From positions 434,001 to 498,000 of the forward strand of contig CDRNVI010000053.1 of NCBI GenBank assembly GCA_977017575.1: DNA of 64,000 nt. Direction: 5' to 3'. A program made the translations under genes and the position numbers. Below are positions 16,902-26,402 of this stretch, one piece after another. Origin of the DNA: Paramoeba atlantica (Eukaryota > Discosea). How positions within the stretch are numbered: position 1 is the first letter of the stretch; every line of letters starts with the position of its first letter. Below the pieces are notes generated by a model. That model was not told the origin of the DNA, did not search any database, and saw nothing but the letters and a program-made list of their open reading frames with translations.

Positions 16902-17747
16902 ATGCTGCGAAACACTCAAACCACAGGGTTATTGCGGCGCATTACGTATACATTAGTCCAAGTTCCAGTTACGCAACCTCTTCTTACAGCGGATGAACTT
17001 AGCCTTAAGCTTGGGGAAACTCTACAAGTTGAACTCCAGAGAAATCGATATACCAGCTTTTTGCAGCTCTTACGTTCTCATCCTAAGCTTTTTGCCATTG
17101 AGGGGGAAAACCGCGTTCGCACACGAGTCCCTGCTTCCGTACTTTTTGATCTTCATGATGCAATCAAAGAAGCAGCACGCTTTGGGTGGTCCGGTACCAC
17201 AATGTCTCCTGGCATTGGAGAGATTTGCGGCTTTCTACACCCTGCCACAACAGAGTTTTTGCACCGCGAGCGGATTATATCGTTTCGTATGTTTCTGGAG
17301 GAGTACATGTTTCCGTGGGTGGTCCTCGTCATGGGATCCACGCGATGTCGTTGGATCGAATCTGAACGAACGATTGCGAAAATTCGAGCGGCTCCGGAGG
17401 GCACAATAGTGGAACACCGTGAGGTCAGTGTGTCCAAGCATAATACAAGTAATTTGGTCGGCGCATCGCTACGTGACGCGACGGATGCAAGCTCGTTTTG
17501 GGACTCCAACCCTCAATTTTGGACAGAGGCACAAAAACAAGGTGTTTTGGATGCAGGGAATGTACTTTGGGAGCATCTGCCCTCGGATGGCACATCTCGT
17601 GATGTGATTGACGTTATGCACGAGTCCCGGTTGAACCTGCGGCACGACCGGTACGCTCAACTTGGCCGCAAGTTGTATGTCTTTCCTCATCCAAAGATTG
17701 GGTGTTCTGCTGCACCTGGGAAGCGCTTCAAAATATGGAGACGGTGA
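16902..17747 (+). CDS. Hypothetical protein, mitochondrial type, winged-helix-like N-terminal part
   Basis: Unrecognised 281-residue protein. The N-terminus (MLRNTQTTGLLRRITYTLVQ) is basic and lacks acids, consistent with a mitochondrial presequence. Residues 30-75 (ADELSLKLGETLQ then FLQLLRSHPKLFAIEG) resemble a winged-helix of the kind found in OST-HTH or PORR-like RNA-binding proteins, but this is weak. The rest is globular with Trp- and Arg-rich segments and a basic end (KRFKIWRR). The start is fixed by a TGA in the same frame immediately upstream (16899-16901). A role in mitochondrial RNA metabolism or ribosomes is a guess. Confidence 0.7.
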   Translation: MLRNTQTTGLLRRITYTLVQVPVTQPLLTADELSLKLGETLQVELQRNRYTSFLQLLRSHPKLFAIEGENRVRTRVPASVLFDLHDAIKEAARFGWSGTTMSPGIGEICGFLHPATTEFLHRERIISFRMFLEEYMFPWVVLVMGSTRCRWIESERTIAKIRAAPEGTIVEHREVSVSKHNTSNLVGASLRDATDASSFWDSNPQFWTEAQKQGVLDAGNVLWEHLPSDGTSRDVIDVMHESRLNLRHDRYAQLGRKLYVFPHPKIGCSAAPGKRFKIWRR

Positions 17748-18358
17748 AATACAGTGACGAACGACACTTGTCTGAAAGACCAGAATTTGAAAGAGCTTGG
17801 TTGCTGCACGCTGCATAGGATATCGGCGCTCCGCGCCAGAGATCGTGTGTATGGTGTTATATTATATCTAAGATAAGTATAAGTGCAAGATAATCTTACA
17901 CTTCATTCTTGGTGTCCACGTGACCTTGGCTCCAGCCATTTCGGAAAAAACGTACCAATGAACAGTACCACGAATGATGATGACTGGTGACATCAGCAGT
18001 TTTTCCTGACTTTTTTCCGTTCTGTTCTGTACTTGCCCTGCGATCCTATGTACATGTGCTTATCCAAATATGTATGTAAAGGACATGTTTATAATTGGGG
18101 CGTCAAATTTAGAGAAATCGCAAATAAATTATATTTGAAAATCATTTATGTCTTCAATGAACTTTGCGAAGCTCAGAACGAAACTCTTTACAAGCTAGTA
18201 AGTACATACCATAGCATTCCTCAATTTATAGGTGATGGCACATGGAGCTACACGATGTGTACAAAAACGTAGCAAGTACGTTCTAGTTTCCTTATGTACG
18301 AGCTCAGACATGACCTTTCAGTGGGGAGGGTAAGATCTGTTCGCACAAAAAGGTGGTA
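17748..18358. other. Intergenic spacer, 611 bp
   Basis: The spacer holds short A/T-rich repeats around 17860-17900 (TAAGATAAGTATAAGTGCAAGATAATCTTACACTT region with ATAAG motifs), and a 74-codon ATG-started reading frame at 18048-18272 with no recognisable features that I do not count as a gene. A pyrimidine tract at 18001-18035 may belong to an acceptor. Confidence 0.35.
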
Positions 18359-19648
18359 ATGCTGGTGACTCAAACGGGAGATGCTACGGACCTTCTCAGC
18401 AGTGCATTGGCCAACCAAACACAAGAAACCTCGGAAATCTACGCTGTACCCCATTACACGGCTCCACTGCGCGATTCTCGATTTATTGAGACCTCCGAGA
18501 TTCTAGGTCAGGGCGCATTTGGGCGTGTCGTAAAAGGAATCCGGAGGGACACAGGTGAGAATGTAGCGATTAAAGCGATCCGCAAGCCCGACCCACTCTC
18601 TCTCACGTATTTGTCGCGTAAGAGAGCCTTGCAGACAGAGATCGCGATTTCTACAAAAGTAACTCATCATAGTGTGGTTGAGTATATCGGAGTGTATCAG
18701 GACGAGTCTTTCATCTACTTTGTCATGGAGTATTGTAGCAAAAAAGACTTGGAGTCGTATGTCCTGAACCATGGGCTGGAAGAGATTGAAGCCATTGCGC
18801 CACGGATCGTCGCAGGGCTGGTATCCGCTTTAAACTACTTACAAAATATCCAGGTGATACATGGAGACATTAAGCCTTCGAACATTCTCCTTACCTCTAA
18901 TTTTCATGTCAAACTCACAGACTTCGGTTCTGCGCAAAACCGGTGCGGTGAGGTCGACGTGAACTTCGCGGGCACGGCAGAATACCTCAGTCCGGAAGTT
19001 ATCATGAAGTCAACCCCTACTGTGGCGTCGGACTTGTGGGCAGTAGGATGCGTTCTGTACTTTCTATACGTCGGGACCTCACCCTTTTCCCGTGGTACAG
19101 CGTACAAATCCATGTGCAGTGTGAAGAACGCGGAATTTACATTTCCTCCGTACTTTCCGTACAACGCTCGTGATCTTGTTCAAAGATGTCTGCAGAAATG
19201 CCCGAGCGACCGCTTTGGCATGGACCGTAGAAATAAGTTGGAAGCATTTAAAAAGCACCCTTACTTTGACTCCGGATTGTGGTGGGACACTGATTCGTTC
19301 CCATCGACAACTGCTTCGGTAGATTGCACAGCTCATATCCAGCGTTACCTCAAATGTGAGGAGCATGCGATATATTTTTCTATTGTACAGAAAAGAGGGA
19401 ACTACGGCTCGTACGTCAGACGTTTGCTTCTTCTTTCGGATCGACCACGTCTTTCGTACATAGACTTACAGTCCGGTGTCTCTAAGGAACTTCTTTGGAA
19501 CGCGGATCTTTGTGCCACAGTTCTAAATAGAGATGAATTTTTGGTCAACACGTCTTCACGTGAATACCACTTTGTGGACGGGAGACATAAAGCCCCTTTC
19601 TGGTGCGGTAAAATAAACTCCTTTTTGAAAAAAATGCATTTTCGTTAG
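18359..19648 (+). CDS. PDK1-like AGC protein kinase with C-terminal PH domain
   Basis: A 429-residue kinase. Visible are the glycine loop GQGAFGRVVKG, VAIKAI lysine, VMEYCSKKDLESYV, catalytic loop HGDIKPSNILL, DFGSAQ, the activation segment NFAGTAEYLSPEV, SDLWAVGCVLYFL, and PYNARDLVQRCL. About residues 330-425 form a PH-like domain (RRLLLLSDRPRLSYIDL then FLVNTSSREYHFVD). The order and these motifs match 3-phosphoinositide-dependent kinase 1, which phosphorylates the activation loops of other AGC kinases at membranes. The catalytic HRD is HGD here: the Asp is kept but the Arg that normally contacts the phosphorylated activation loop is lost, which is odd for a PDK1. The start is the ATG at 18359 after two in-frame Val codons. 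Confidence 0.88.
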   Translation: MLVTQTGDATDLLSSALANQTQETSEIYAVPHYTAPLRDSRFIETSEILGQGAFGRVVKGIRRDTGENVAIKAIRKPDPLSLTYLSRKRALQTEIAISTKVTHHSVVEYIGVYQDESFIYFVMEYCSKKDLESYVLNHGLEEIEAIAPRIVAGLVSALNYLQNIQVIHGDIKPSNILLTSNFHVKLTDFGSAQNRCGEVDVNFAGTAEYLSPEVIMKSTPTVASDLWAVGCVLYFLYVGTSPFSRGTAYKSMCSVKNAEFTFPPYFPYNARDLVQRCLQKCPSDRFGMDRRNKLEAFKKHPYFDSGLWWDTDSFPSTTASVDCTAHIQRYLKCEEHAIYFSIVQKRGNYGSYVRRLLLLSDRPRLSYIDLQSGVSKELLWNADLCATVLNRDEFLVNTSSREYHFVDGRHKAPFWCGKINSFLKKMHFR

Positions 19649-19837
19649 TGTATTCAATGAGCACGATATTTAATGAAATGATTATGTTTCATATGCCCTT
19701 TTGAAAACGGGTACTAGATTTTTTTATAATGTTCTATACTCGAAATTAATTGGAAGTACAGTACGTAAGGTACTAAGAGTTTGGACCATGATATTCACCA
19801 TGTATGGTATAGTTTCGGAATAAACATAGGATGCATT

Positions 19838-20284
19838 ATGGCTTTAATGAATGTATCTGACTCAGAAAATGAGAACAGTAATACGTCATGGACGAATGAC
19901 AGCGAAGACGAGTGGGCACGTCCTATAGTCTCTACGAACGACACTACGTCGCGCACGTCGCTTAGATCCGTTGTGCAAAACGACGTGCGTGATGAAGCAA
20001 TTTATTCAACTTCACATCCTGAAAACTCTAGCACTTCAATCAACGTAATCGTCATTCGTTTCCAAGAGGGTGGGACTGATATTGCGGAGGAGACATTCTC
20101 TGAAGAATACACTGTTGAATTTTTGAAATGTTACCTGGAAGATCTCGATTCGGAACGATTCACATACTCCTCTCTTTCCCTCTACTATCACGGAAAATGT
20201 ATGATTGATCCTCTCAGCCTGAGTGATATTTCAGGACTGGAAGGTCCTGGGCCGCATTGTGTTGACGTGTGTATCAACAACTAG
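19838..20284 (+). CDS. Small ubiquitin-fold protein, CLU-N-like
   Basis: A 148-residue protein with an acidic, Ser/Thr-rich, probably disordered N-terminal half (residues 1-65) and a C-terminal domain of about 80 residues. The latter reads like a ubiquitin-type beta-grasp: VIVIRFQEGG, TFSEEYTVEFLKCYLED, SSLSLYYHGKCMIDPLSLSDI and HCVDVCIN. The layout (FxxxxTVxxLK, then LxLxxxGK, then LSxI) is closest to the N-terminal domain of CLU/clustered-mitochondria proteins, but no further CLU domain is present here. There is no C-terminal GG, so it is not a conjugated modifier. Function is unknown. An ATG three codons further in (19847) is an alternative start. Confidence 0.65.
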   Translation: MALMNVSDSENENSNTSWTNDSEDEWARPIVSTNDTTSRTSLRSVVQNDVRDEAIYSTSHPENSSTSINVIVIRFQEGGTDIAEETFSEEYTVEFLKCYLEDLDSERFTYSSLSLYYHGKCMIDPLSLSDISGLEGPGPHCVDVCINN

Positions 20285-20574
20285 TGTGTTTGCATAATAA
20301 ATAAATAACTAGTGTGTTTACACAATAAATCTGCAGCGATTCCAAAATCCACCATGGAAGGAGAGGACTAAAAAGGTGTGTAATAGGAAGGTGTGTAATA
20401 ATTTCCTTGTCTGATGCCTCCCGTCTACCTACCTTGGGGTTTCTTTTCCAGGTTATATTTTTGCAAGTAGTTATTTATTTGTGACTATTCAAAAAATTAT
20501 AGCTTGAAAAGTGCCCGAATAAAAGAAATTTTATTACCCTTTATTCTACTCTTTGTTCGGGAGATGAGGATACG

Positions 20575-21477
20575 ATGAGGTACCTGCAACTTCCTGAGAT
20601 AGACGAGGTGAATGTTTATCTTGGAAATGTATTGGATAGTACAAGCAAACAATCTGTTTCAACTTTCTTAGCTTCAAATTGCCGAATTGAAGCATATAGC
20701 ACAAGACACGAAAAGAACGACAGGAAGCTTACGGCGAATTTGATCCAAAATCTGCCTAATGTATACAGTGGAAATTTGGTAACAGATCAATACGAAGAAC
20801 TCATGCGTACTCAGGAACAAGAGGCCGTCGACGCGCAACAAGAACTAACGATCTCCCCTCAAATACTCCCTTCGCCCTCTCCTGTTGTTGCGCAAAACAA
20901 CAACAACTGTATTTTCCTGAGTTCTACCGCGCCCCACTTGGGGACGACGGAATTTATTTCACAAGTAAATTACGAAGAATACGCAACAGCTATATGTGTG
21001 CTTCATCACACCTATAACGGCGAACGTGACTTCACAACCTTATCCCCAAGTGAGTTTACCAAAGTGCAATGGTCCGATGTGGAATCCGACGTAGGTCCTC
21101 GTGTTGGATGCCACACATCATTATTGAAGATACAGTGTTGTGTAACGCATTTGGTGGGGGCGAGTAGTGAGCTATGCATTTTGTGCTACAAGGGTGTCGT
21201 ACAGTATCCATCCGCACAGCCACACCGTGAAATACTTTGGTCACGTCATTACTTCTTCTTACCAAAGTCACAGAGAAAGGCGCTCATACTTCTGTCACTG
21301 TCTGGAGAATCAGCGTCGTCCGTGCCGGATGCCTCGCAAGAAATATTTAGCACAGAACGGTACGGATACATCGACAGAAATGATCAAAGTGTATCACAAA
21401 AAACTTTGTCCCTCAATAGTTTGGACGATTGGGGAGATGAGGTGGATCTTGATTACACAGGCCTTCAAATTCAGTAG
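20575..21477 (+). CDS. Hypothetical protein, 300 aa
   Basis: No family recognised. Residues 1-75 look ordered. Residues 80-115 are Gln/Pro/Asn-rich linker (QEQEAVDAQQEL and VAQNNNNC). Residues 130-240 look globular with several Cys and aromatic residues (VLHHTYNGERDF, CVTHLVGASSELCILC). The tail is acidic (DDWGDEVDLDY). The preceding T-rich stretch ending at 20555 suits an acceptor. Real-gene status rests on length, position in the array and composition. Confidence 0.7.
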   Translation: MRYLQLPEIDEVNVYLGNVLDSTSKQSVSTFLASNCRIEAYSTRHEKNDRKLTANLIQNLPNVYSGNLVTDQYEELMRTQEQEAVDAQQELTISPQILPSPSPVVAQNNNNCIFLSSTAPHLGTTEFISQVNYEEYATAICVLHHTYNGERDFTTLSPSEFTKVQWSDVESDVGPRVGCHTSLLKIQCCVTHLVGASSELCILCYKGVVQYPSAQPHREILWSRHYFFLPKSQRKALILLSLSGESASSVPDASQEIFSTERYGYIDRNDQSVSQKTLSLNSLDDWGDEVDLDYTGLQIQ

Positions 21478-21715
21478 TGTGTTCTTCGACACTCATATTG
21501 CAAATATCTTGATTGCCCTTAAAAGTTGTATATTCATCAGGCCATACTTTCTTGGTAGTTCGATTTTTAGTTTTTGTCCCTGTTACTTTCTTTCGTCAGT
21601 CTTGCTGCAAAATTACTGTAAGGAGAATCTGTTACTCCATTTTCTCTGCGTGAATAATTTTGTTCTGAATTGCTTGTGAATTTATCTATACTTTCATATT
21701 TCTTTATCACTTCAC

Positions 21716-21997
21716 ATGGGTAAGCGTACTGCGAAAGTGGGAATCGTGGGTAAGTACTCCGTGCGGTACGGTGCAAATCTTAGGAAACGAGTGAAGAAAC
21801 TTGAAATTTCCAGTCATAGCAAGCACTTTTGTCAATGGTGTGGACGCTTCAGCATTCGTCGTCAAGCCGTTGGAATTTGGAAATGCAAAAAGTGCCAAAA
21901 GATAGTAGCCGGTGGCGCATGGACGCTCACGACCCCGAACAGCACGACAGTGCGCTCTACTATTCGACGTTTGCGCGAGCTTTCCGGAAGCGCGTAA
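21716..21997 (+). CDS. RPL37A: 60S ribosomal protein L37a (eL43)
   Basis: A 93-residue basic protein matching eL43 along its whole length: start [19 protein letters not shown], zinc ribbon CQWC (about residues 39-42) and CKKC (about 57-60), [18 protein letters not shown] and [11 protein letters not shown]. It sits near the E-site region of the 60S subunit. Length equals the usual 91-93. The ATG at 21716 follows the pyrimidine-rich ATATTTCTTTATCACTTCAC. Confidence 0.97.
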   Translation: MGKRTAKVGIVGKYSVRYGANLRKRVKKLEISSHSKHFCQWCGRFSIRRQAVGIWKCKKCQKIVAGGAWTLTTPNSTTVRSTIRRLRELSGSA

Positions 21998-22309
21998 GCT
22001 AGATACCGCTGAAGTTTTGAAGATATTGCAGGTTGTAAAGCACAAAGTTTGAAAGCTTCACGATGCATCGCACACGAGTTCATCTTAAACCACCTTTCTA
22101 ATTACATAATCTTTATTTATTTGTTTTACTTTTTTTAGTTCATGATACGTTGTTGCGTCAAACCCACGGCTTAAGTTTATGTCCGTGTACTATGTTCATC
22201 ATACATCTGTATCTGTGGACCCCTAGAAATGAGATTTTTTCTTGTTTTTCATTTACTCGAACCCTTTTAGCGCAGTTGAAAACTAACATGTATACCAATC
22301 CCGAAAAAA

Positions 22310-23155
22310 ATGTTACCACCTTCCGACACTCTCTGGATCCAGATAATTATAACGTTCGCAGTCACACTTTCTTTTCTGGTGCTTGTATGCTGTGTACTTA
22401 TGATTCGCAGCCGACGACGTCATAAAATTCTGACGCGTGTCGCCCGCAGAGTACGATTGGACCTTCATCATGAGAATTCAGAAGCCAGAAAGAAAATCAT
22501 CGAAAACTCGCTGGACCTTCTGAAACACAAAATTGACCCTCCCCCAGTTACCAAGCGAGAGGTACCTGGCTATGTTGAGAATGTATGTCCCGATGTTCGC
22601 CAGGAAGCGCTCAACGCCCATGAAAAATTAAATTCTATTATGAGCCGTATTCCAGATCTGAGCGGGAGGGTTCCTTACATGACATTCCGAGAGCTTATTC
22701 ACTGGTTAGAAAAAAGGGAGTCGCGATTGACTCAACACGCATTAGATAGCCGTAAAAAACCACCAGACAAACCAAATGGTACAGAGAATTTGAACTCGCG
22801 AACGTATTGGCAGCACTCACCTTTTTCTGCTAATTCTTCAAGTCCTGCCGATCGCAAATTGCCCGCCCAGGGACTGCGCACCCCTCGGTCCTCCAGCGAT
22901 TCTATATCGAAAAGGGGGCCCGATGATCTCTACAGGAAAAGCACGGAAATTAAGAATCCTGCATCAAAAAAGAAAAGTAATCACGATGTCTTTCGTTCCC
23001 AAAATAATATAGCATGGAGCAATGACGAACTCATCCAGTTCCACGAATCTGTACGATTTGGGCCTCCACGTATTGTTGAGGAGGTCGAGTACATTAACTA
23101 TATGAACGCTATAGACAACATAATGGCCAAAGCGCGTGAAGCTGTTGTCCTTTAG
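22310..23155 (+). CDS. C1orf43/NICE-3-like single-pass membrane protein
   Basis: A 281-residue protein with an N-terminal membrane anchor (ITFAVTLSFLVLVCCVLMI, residues 13-31) followed by a basic stop-transfer (RSRRRHK). Residues 70-140 (AHEKLNSIMSRIPDLS, YMTFRELIHWLE) and the C-terminal 50 residues (LIQFHESVRFG, EYINYMNAIDNIMAKA) match the arrangement of the animal C1orf43/NICE-3 family, where the end reads as a Y-E-x-A-R-Y-G unit followed by an EYxxYxxAL helix. Between them is a 90-residue Ser/Pro/Lys-rich linker. The human member is linked to Golgi and mitochondrial integrity and phagocytosis; the role here is unknown. The assignment is by pattern and moderate. Confidence 0.72.
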   Translation: MLPPSDTLWIQIIITFAVTLSFLVLVCCVLMIRSRRRHKILTRVARRVRLDLHHENSEARKKIIENSLDLLKHKIDPPPVTKREVPGYVENVCPDVRQEALNAHEKLNSIMSRIPDLSGRVPYMTFRELIHWLEKRESRLTQHALDSRKKPPDKPNGTENLNSRTYWQHSPFSANSSSPADRKLPAQGLRTPRSSSDSISKRGPDDLYRKSTEIKNPASKKKSNHDVFRSQNNIAWSNDELIQFHESVRFGPPRIVEEVEYINYMNAIDNIMAKAREAVVL

Positions 23156-23410
23156 AAAGTGTCTCAAATTATGCAACAAGTGAGCGCTCATGACTGGCTT
23201 ACTAGTGTTAATATGGAGATCTAGTTATACCCACAAATGCGTCACTATGCACGCATGTAGTGCTGCAATTTTTTTAAACCCGTACCAGGAACTTATGAAC
23301 ACTGACGCTCTGCATATCAAAGTTTGTAACTACATATTTTATACGAATTTCAAATGTATGACAATAGTCGATGAGTCAAAATGGGTATGGCGCATGTCGG
23401 GCTGGGAGAC

Positions 23411-23431
23411 TTTTTTCTGCCTCTTTCCCAG
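23411..23431 (+). promoter_or_regulatory. Strong spliced-leader acceptor upstream of USB1
   Basis: TTTTTTCTGCCTCTTTCCCAG, written here as T6-CTGCCTC-T3-CCCAG, ends at 23431. The first ATG after it is 23449, so the in-frame ATG at 23371 would be removed from the mRNA. This decides the chosen start. Confidence 0.65.
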
Positions 23432-23448
23432 AAAACTATCCAAGTATT

Positions 23449-24201
23449 ATGAGCGGAAAGAGGAGCACGGCACACGAAGATGCGTCGATGGAACTCTCTG
23501 ATCACTGCATGTTCGAGTCTCCACACCTCGGAATTTGGCCTACTTACGTTTCTCTTACTGTCCCGAATGCCATTGCACAACAATTACACGCATATGCAGT
23601 TGATATTTGTAGCAAGCTCAATACCGAACTTCGCGCATTTTTCCACTTGATTGAGTGTGAAACGAGTAATAAATATAATGACATGAAGGCCTGGATCAAA
23701 GCGATAGATGCCGACTCGCTTCATATTTCGCTGAGCCGCTGTTTGCTGCTTCAACGACACGAGTATATGGCATTAAGAGCGGATTTGGCAGAGACGTTGT
23801 ATGGAACTCTCTCGCAGGGTGAGAATAATGCACGAAGAATTCTTATTCGTATACAAGACATTCAATTATTGGGTAGCTGCATAGTCTTTATGGTTGAGGG
23901 CTGCGACCGACTACAACTACTTCAGTACCCGTGTGACAAGGCGGGCCGCAAAGCATGCCAGCCACCGTACAAAGATTCTTTCGCATCAGTTGCGGGGAGC
24001 GCGTCTTTGCCTAATAGCAAGATGAGGTACTATCACTGTTCGATCGTTCAATTAGGTTCTGATATTCCGATTGCTTTCCGAGATCATATTGCTTCTTTTA
24101 TTTCTCATATTTCTTCCCCCGAAATTCACTTCCACGTTGAAGAGCTAAAGCTCTATAACGGTCAACAAAACGTGGAACGTTTTACGCTTATAAGCTCTTA
24201 A
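23449..24201 (+). CDS. USB1: U6 snRNA phosphodiesterase USB1 (2H phosphoesterase)
   Basis: A 250-residue 2H-fold protein. The two catalytic HxS/T motifs are H92-I-S94 in LHISLSR and H196-C-S198 in YYHCSIVQ. The segment WPTYVSLTVP near the start and VELKLY-like VEELKLYNG near the end match USB1/Mpn1. USB1 trims the oligo-U tail of U6 snRNA to a 2',3'-cyclic phosphate and acts in the nucleus. Together with Prp8 at 47 kb it reflects a retained spliceosome, needed for trans-splicing. The start was chosen from the strong acceptor at 23431; the upstream in-frame ATG at 23371 would add 26 residues. Confidence 0.85.
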   Translation: MSGKRSTAHEDASMELSDHCMFESPHLGIWPTYVSLTVPNAIAQQLHAYAVDICSKLNTELRAFFHLIECETSNKYNDMKAWIKAIDADSLHISLSRCLLLQRHEYMALRADLAETLYGTLSQGENNARRILIRIQDIQLLGSCIVFMVEGCDRLQLLQYPCDKAGRKACQPPYKDSFASVAGSASLPNSKMRYYHCSIVQLGSDIPIAFRDHIASFISHISSPEIHFHVEELKLYNGQQNVERFTLISS

Positions 24202-24349
24202 GTAGCCTATAACTCTTAAGTTTATAAGTATATCTAGTACTAGTACAACATCTACTAGTATCTAGTATATCATCTGCTTTTTCAGCAACAGTGCGATAAC
24301 TGTTTTGTTATTCCTACCGTGTAACGTAAATATTATTGCAGAAGTTTTT

Positions 24350-24368
24350 GTCACTTTTCTTGTCCTAG
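24350..24368 (+). promoter_or_regulatory. Probable spliced-leader acceptor
   Basis: GTCACTTTTCTTGTCCTAG ends at 24368, nine bases before the ATG at 24377. It supports that start for the membrane transporter gene. Confidence 0.6.
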
Positions 24369-24376
24369 CACAAGCA

Positions 24377-25849
24377 ATGTCCGATAACAATCAAGAGAGC
24401 ACTTTTTGGCGAAATACCGAATCCTGGCAAGCGAAGGCTGTCAACCCGCGAGAAAATAGTCCGCCGCGATCACCGCAACGTACTCCTATGAGTTCCCCAA
24501 GTCACATGTCTCCCAACAAGCCGAACTTTGAGGCCACTGCGGCAACACGAGCCGAACCACAGCTACCAACTCCGTCCAACGTCGCCGACACCCGGGTCAA
24601 TCCCTCAGACTTTCCCAAAGACGACACGACTGTCACGGTGCAGGATGGGACGAAACCTTCCAAGAGCGAGGAGGAGCTTGCCAAGTACACGCATGACCCC
24701 ATCGAGTACACGGACTCCGCTTGGCATTACATGGACATGATGGTTGTGACCATTCCTATTTTTATGGGATATGCCACACTGGCCCTCATGCAGCGGAATG
24801 TGCGCGACCGTCTCGGCATTGAAAACGGTACCCACGAGGCACGCATTTTTAACGCTGGTGTCAGTTTTCTGTACCTTGGAAACCTCCTCTTTCGCCTGTT
24901 GCACAATTTCGTGTTTACGTTCCTCCGTCCCCGACACCGTGTGTACCTGAGCTACTACGGCATCATGCTCGCCATGAACCTCCTCGGATGGCTCGTGTTT
25001 GTGGGCAACGTGAAGCATCTCTCGATTGTGTTCATCAGCTATCTACTTGGCGGGATAAGTATCGGGACGTTTGAGTCCAATGTGATCTCCGTGTTGACTC
25101 CCTACGGTCACCGTGCGAAGTCGTGGGCGGTCACTGGGATTCCGATTGGGTTCAACATGATTGCCATAGGTGGGTTTATGCTGATTTACTTCTGCGATCA
25201 TTACATGTGCAAGTTTGCGATCTACATGACCGTGTTCACCGCCAATGTTGTCGGTGCGACGTACTACCGCTTCAAAGTCAAGGATCTCCCTTCAGGCTCT
25301 AGCAATGACGACGTGTACAAGTTCCTTTCCGATTTGAAAAAATGGCGTGAGTGGTTGGTCCCCATCTGGGCCTACTGTGCTGCGTTGACGTTGGACAAAT
25401 TTTGTCTTGGACTGTTCGGATCCATTCATCTCTACATGTACACCGACGACCATCTTCCCGTGTGGCCTGGAAGCAGCGCGACCATTCCGAAAAACCTCTT
25501 CTACTGTCTCTATTCGTTCTGTTGCTTGATGGGGGATTCCGGTTCTCGAAAGATTGCATACATTGACCGTGCGCGACAACCGATGTACTTCCTGCTCATG
25601 TCTCTCGTAGGTGCCATTCTGGTGCTTAGCAAGGTGTTGATCTTCTCGTTGATTGGCATTATTCTGATTTTCTTTGCTAACGGGTCGATTTACGCCCACA
25701 CGACGCGACGAATCGATCAGCGTGTGTCGAAGCGCTTCAACCTCATTGCGCTCAGCATTTGGCTGTTTATCGGGGATCTTGGTTCCTACACGGGGTCCAA
25801 CCTGAATTCCCATATTCCTCGCTGGATCAGCCATTTGCACCGCTGGTAA
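24377..25849 (+). CDS. Multipass membrane transporter-like protein
   Basis: A 490-residue protein. Residues 1-105 are polar, Pro/Ser/Thr-rich and cytosolic-looking (NSPPRSPQRTPMSSPSH). From about residue 110 there are some ten or eleven hydrophobic segments, for example MMVVTIPIFMGYATLALM, LLGWLVFVGNVKHLSIVFIS, GIPIGFNMIAIGGFMLIYF, and VLIFSLIGIILIFFANG. The layout recalls the CLN3/battenin and ENT branches of the major facilitator superfamily (a late NGSIYAHTTRRID segment and a G-D-L-G-S end), but I cannot place it firmly. Substrate unknown; a lysosomal or plasma-membrane transporter is inferred. GC content and codon use are higher than in neighbours, without the C-to-G flip. Confidence 0.78.
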   Translation: MSDNNQESTFWRNTESWQAKAVNPRENSPPRSPQRTPMSSPSHMSPNKPNFEATAATRAEPQLPTPSNVADTRVNPSDFPKDDTTVTVQDGTKPSKSEEELAKYTHDPIEYTDSAWHYMDMMVVTIPIFMGYATLALMQRNVRDRLGIENGTHEARIFNAGVSFLYLGNLLFRLLHNFVFTFLRPRHRVYLSYYGIMLAMNLLGWLVFVGNVKHLSIVFISYLLGGISIGTFESNVISVLTPYGHRAKSWAVTGIPIGFNMIAIGGFMLIYFCDHYMCKFAIYMTVFTANVVGATYYRFKVKDLPSGSSNDDVYKFLSDLKKWREWLVPIWAYCAALTLDKFCLGLFGSIHLYMYTDDHLPVWPGSSATIPKNLFYCLYSFCCLMGDSGSRKIAYIDRARQPMYFLLMSLVGAILVLSKVLIFSLIGIILIFFANGSIYAHTTRRIDQRVSKRFNLIALSIWLFIGDLGSYTGSNLNSHIPRWISHLHRW

Positions 25850-26057
25850 ATGGTAAAGTAAGCGTTTCATTTCATAGTGTTTACTGAAACAAAGAGCGTT
25901 CTTTGTGCTGCAAATTAGAAAAATGAGGGCGTAACATACCGATGAGCATTTAATAAATGCTACCATAAATTCTATAGTTAAAACATAATTTTTCTTTTCA
26001 CTTGTCTTTTGTGAATATGTTTTTTTCCATATAGACAGCGGTTTATAAGCGGGAACA

Positions 26058-26339
26058 ATGTGGTCATTATTTGTCAGATTTCTATTATCTTCTTGTAGAA
26101 GGAAAAAAGTTTCAAAATCAGGGATTGCTCAAATGAGTTACCGCACTTCTAATCGATTATTTTACTCCTATATTTTGGGCTTCTTCTGGGCTGCTGTTTA
26201 CTTTTTTACACATCCGATTCAATTATTAAAACTTAGCATCGCATTATGGGGAATGTTCAATATAATCTTTTTTGTGACGTTTGGGCTTGTCACGTTGAAT
26301 CTCTTCCAGTTGTACGATGAAAATTTTAATACTGTATAA
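26058..26339 (+). CDS. Small hypothetical membrane protein, 93 aa
   Basis: No family recognised. After a basic N-terminus (SSCRRKKVSKSG) there are two hydrophobic segments (about residues 33-52, LFYSYILGFFWAAVYFFTH, and 58-82, KLSIALWGMFNIIFFVTFGL). The protein is probably a two-pass ER or mitochondrial membrane protein. The ATG lies 23 bp after a T-rich tract ending ATATAG (about 26034), an acceptor pattern that supports a real short gene. Confidence 0.6.
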   Translation: MWSLFVRFLLSSCRRKKVSKSGIAQMSYRTSNRLFYSYILGFFWAAVYFFTHPIQLLKLSIALWGMFNIIFFVTFGLVTLNLFQLYDENFNTV

Positions 26340-26402
26340 CATGAAAATAGAAAACTGTCCGCGTCGTATGAAGAGAGTATGTTCTGAGTACGTGGATAGT
26401 GG

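Noticed and set aside
18048-18272. 74-codon + frame in the spacer before the PDK1-like kinase
   Set aside because: No recognisable feature and no clear acceptor or conservation; compatible with chance in a 600-bp spacer.
21167-21679. 170-codon + frame overlapping the end of the 300-aa gene
   Set aside because: Starts inside the other gene, and its hydrophobic tail is the translated T-rich spacer before eL43.
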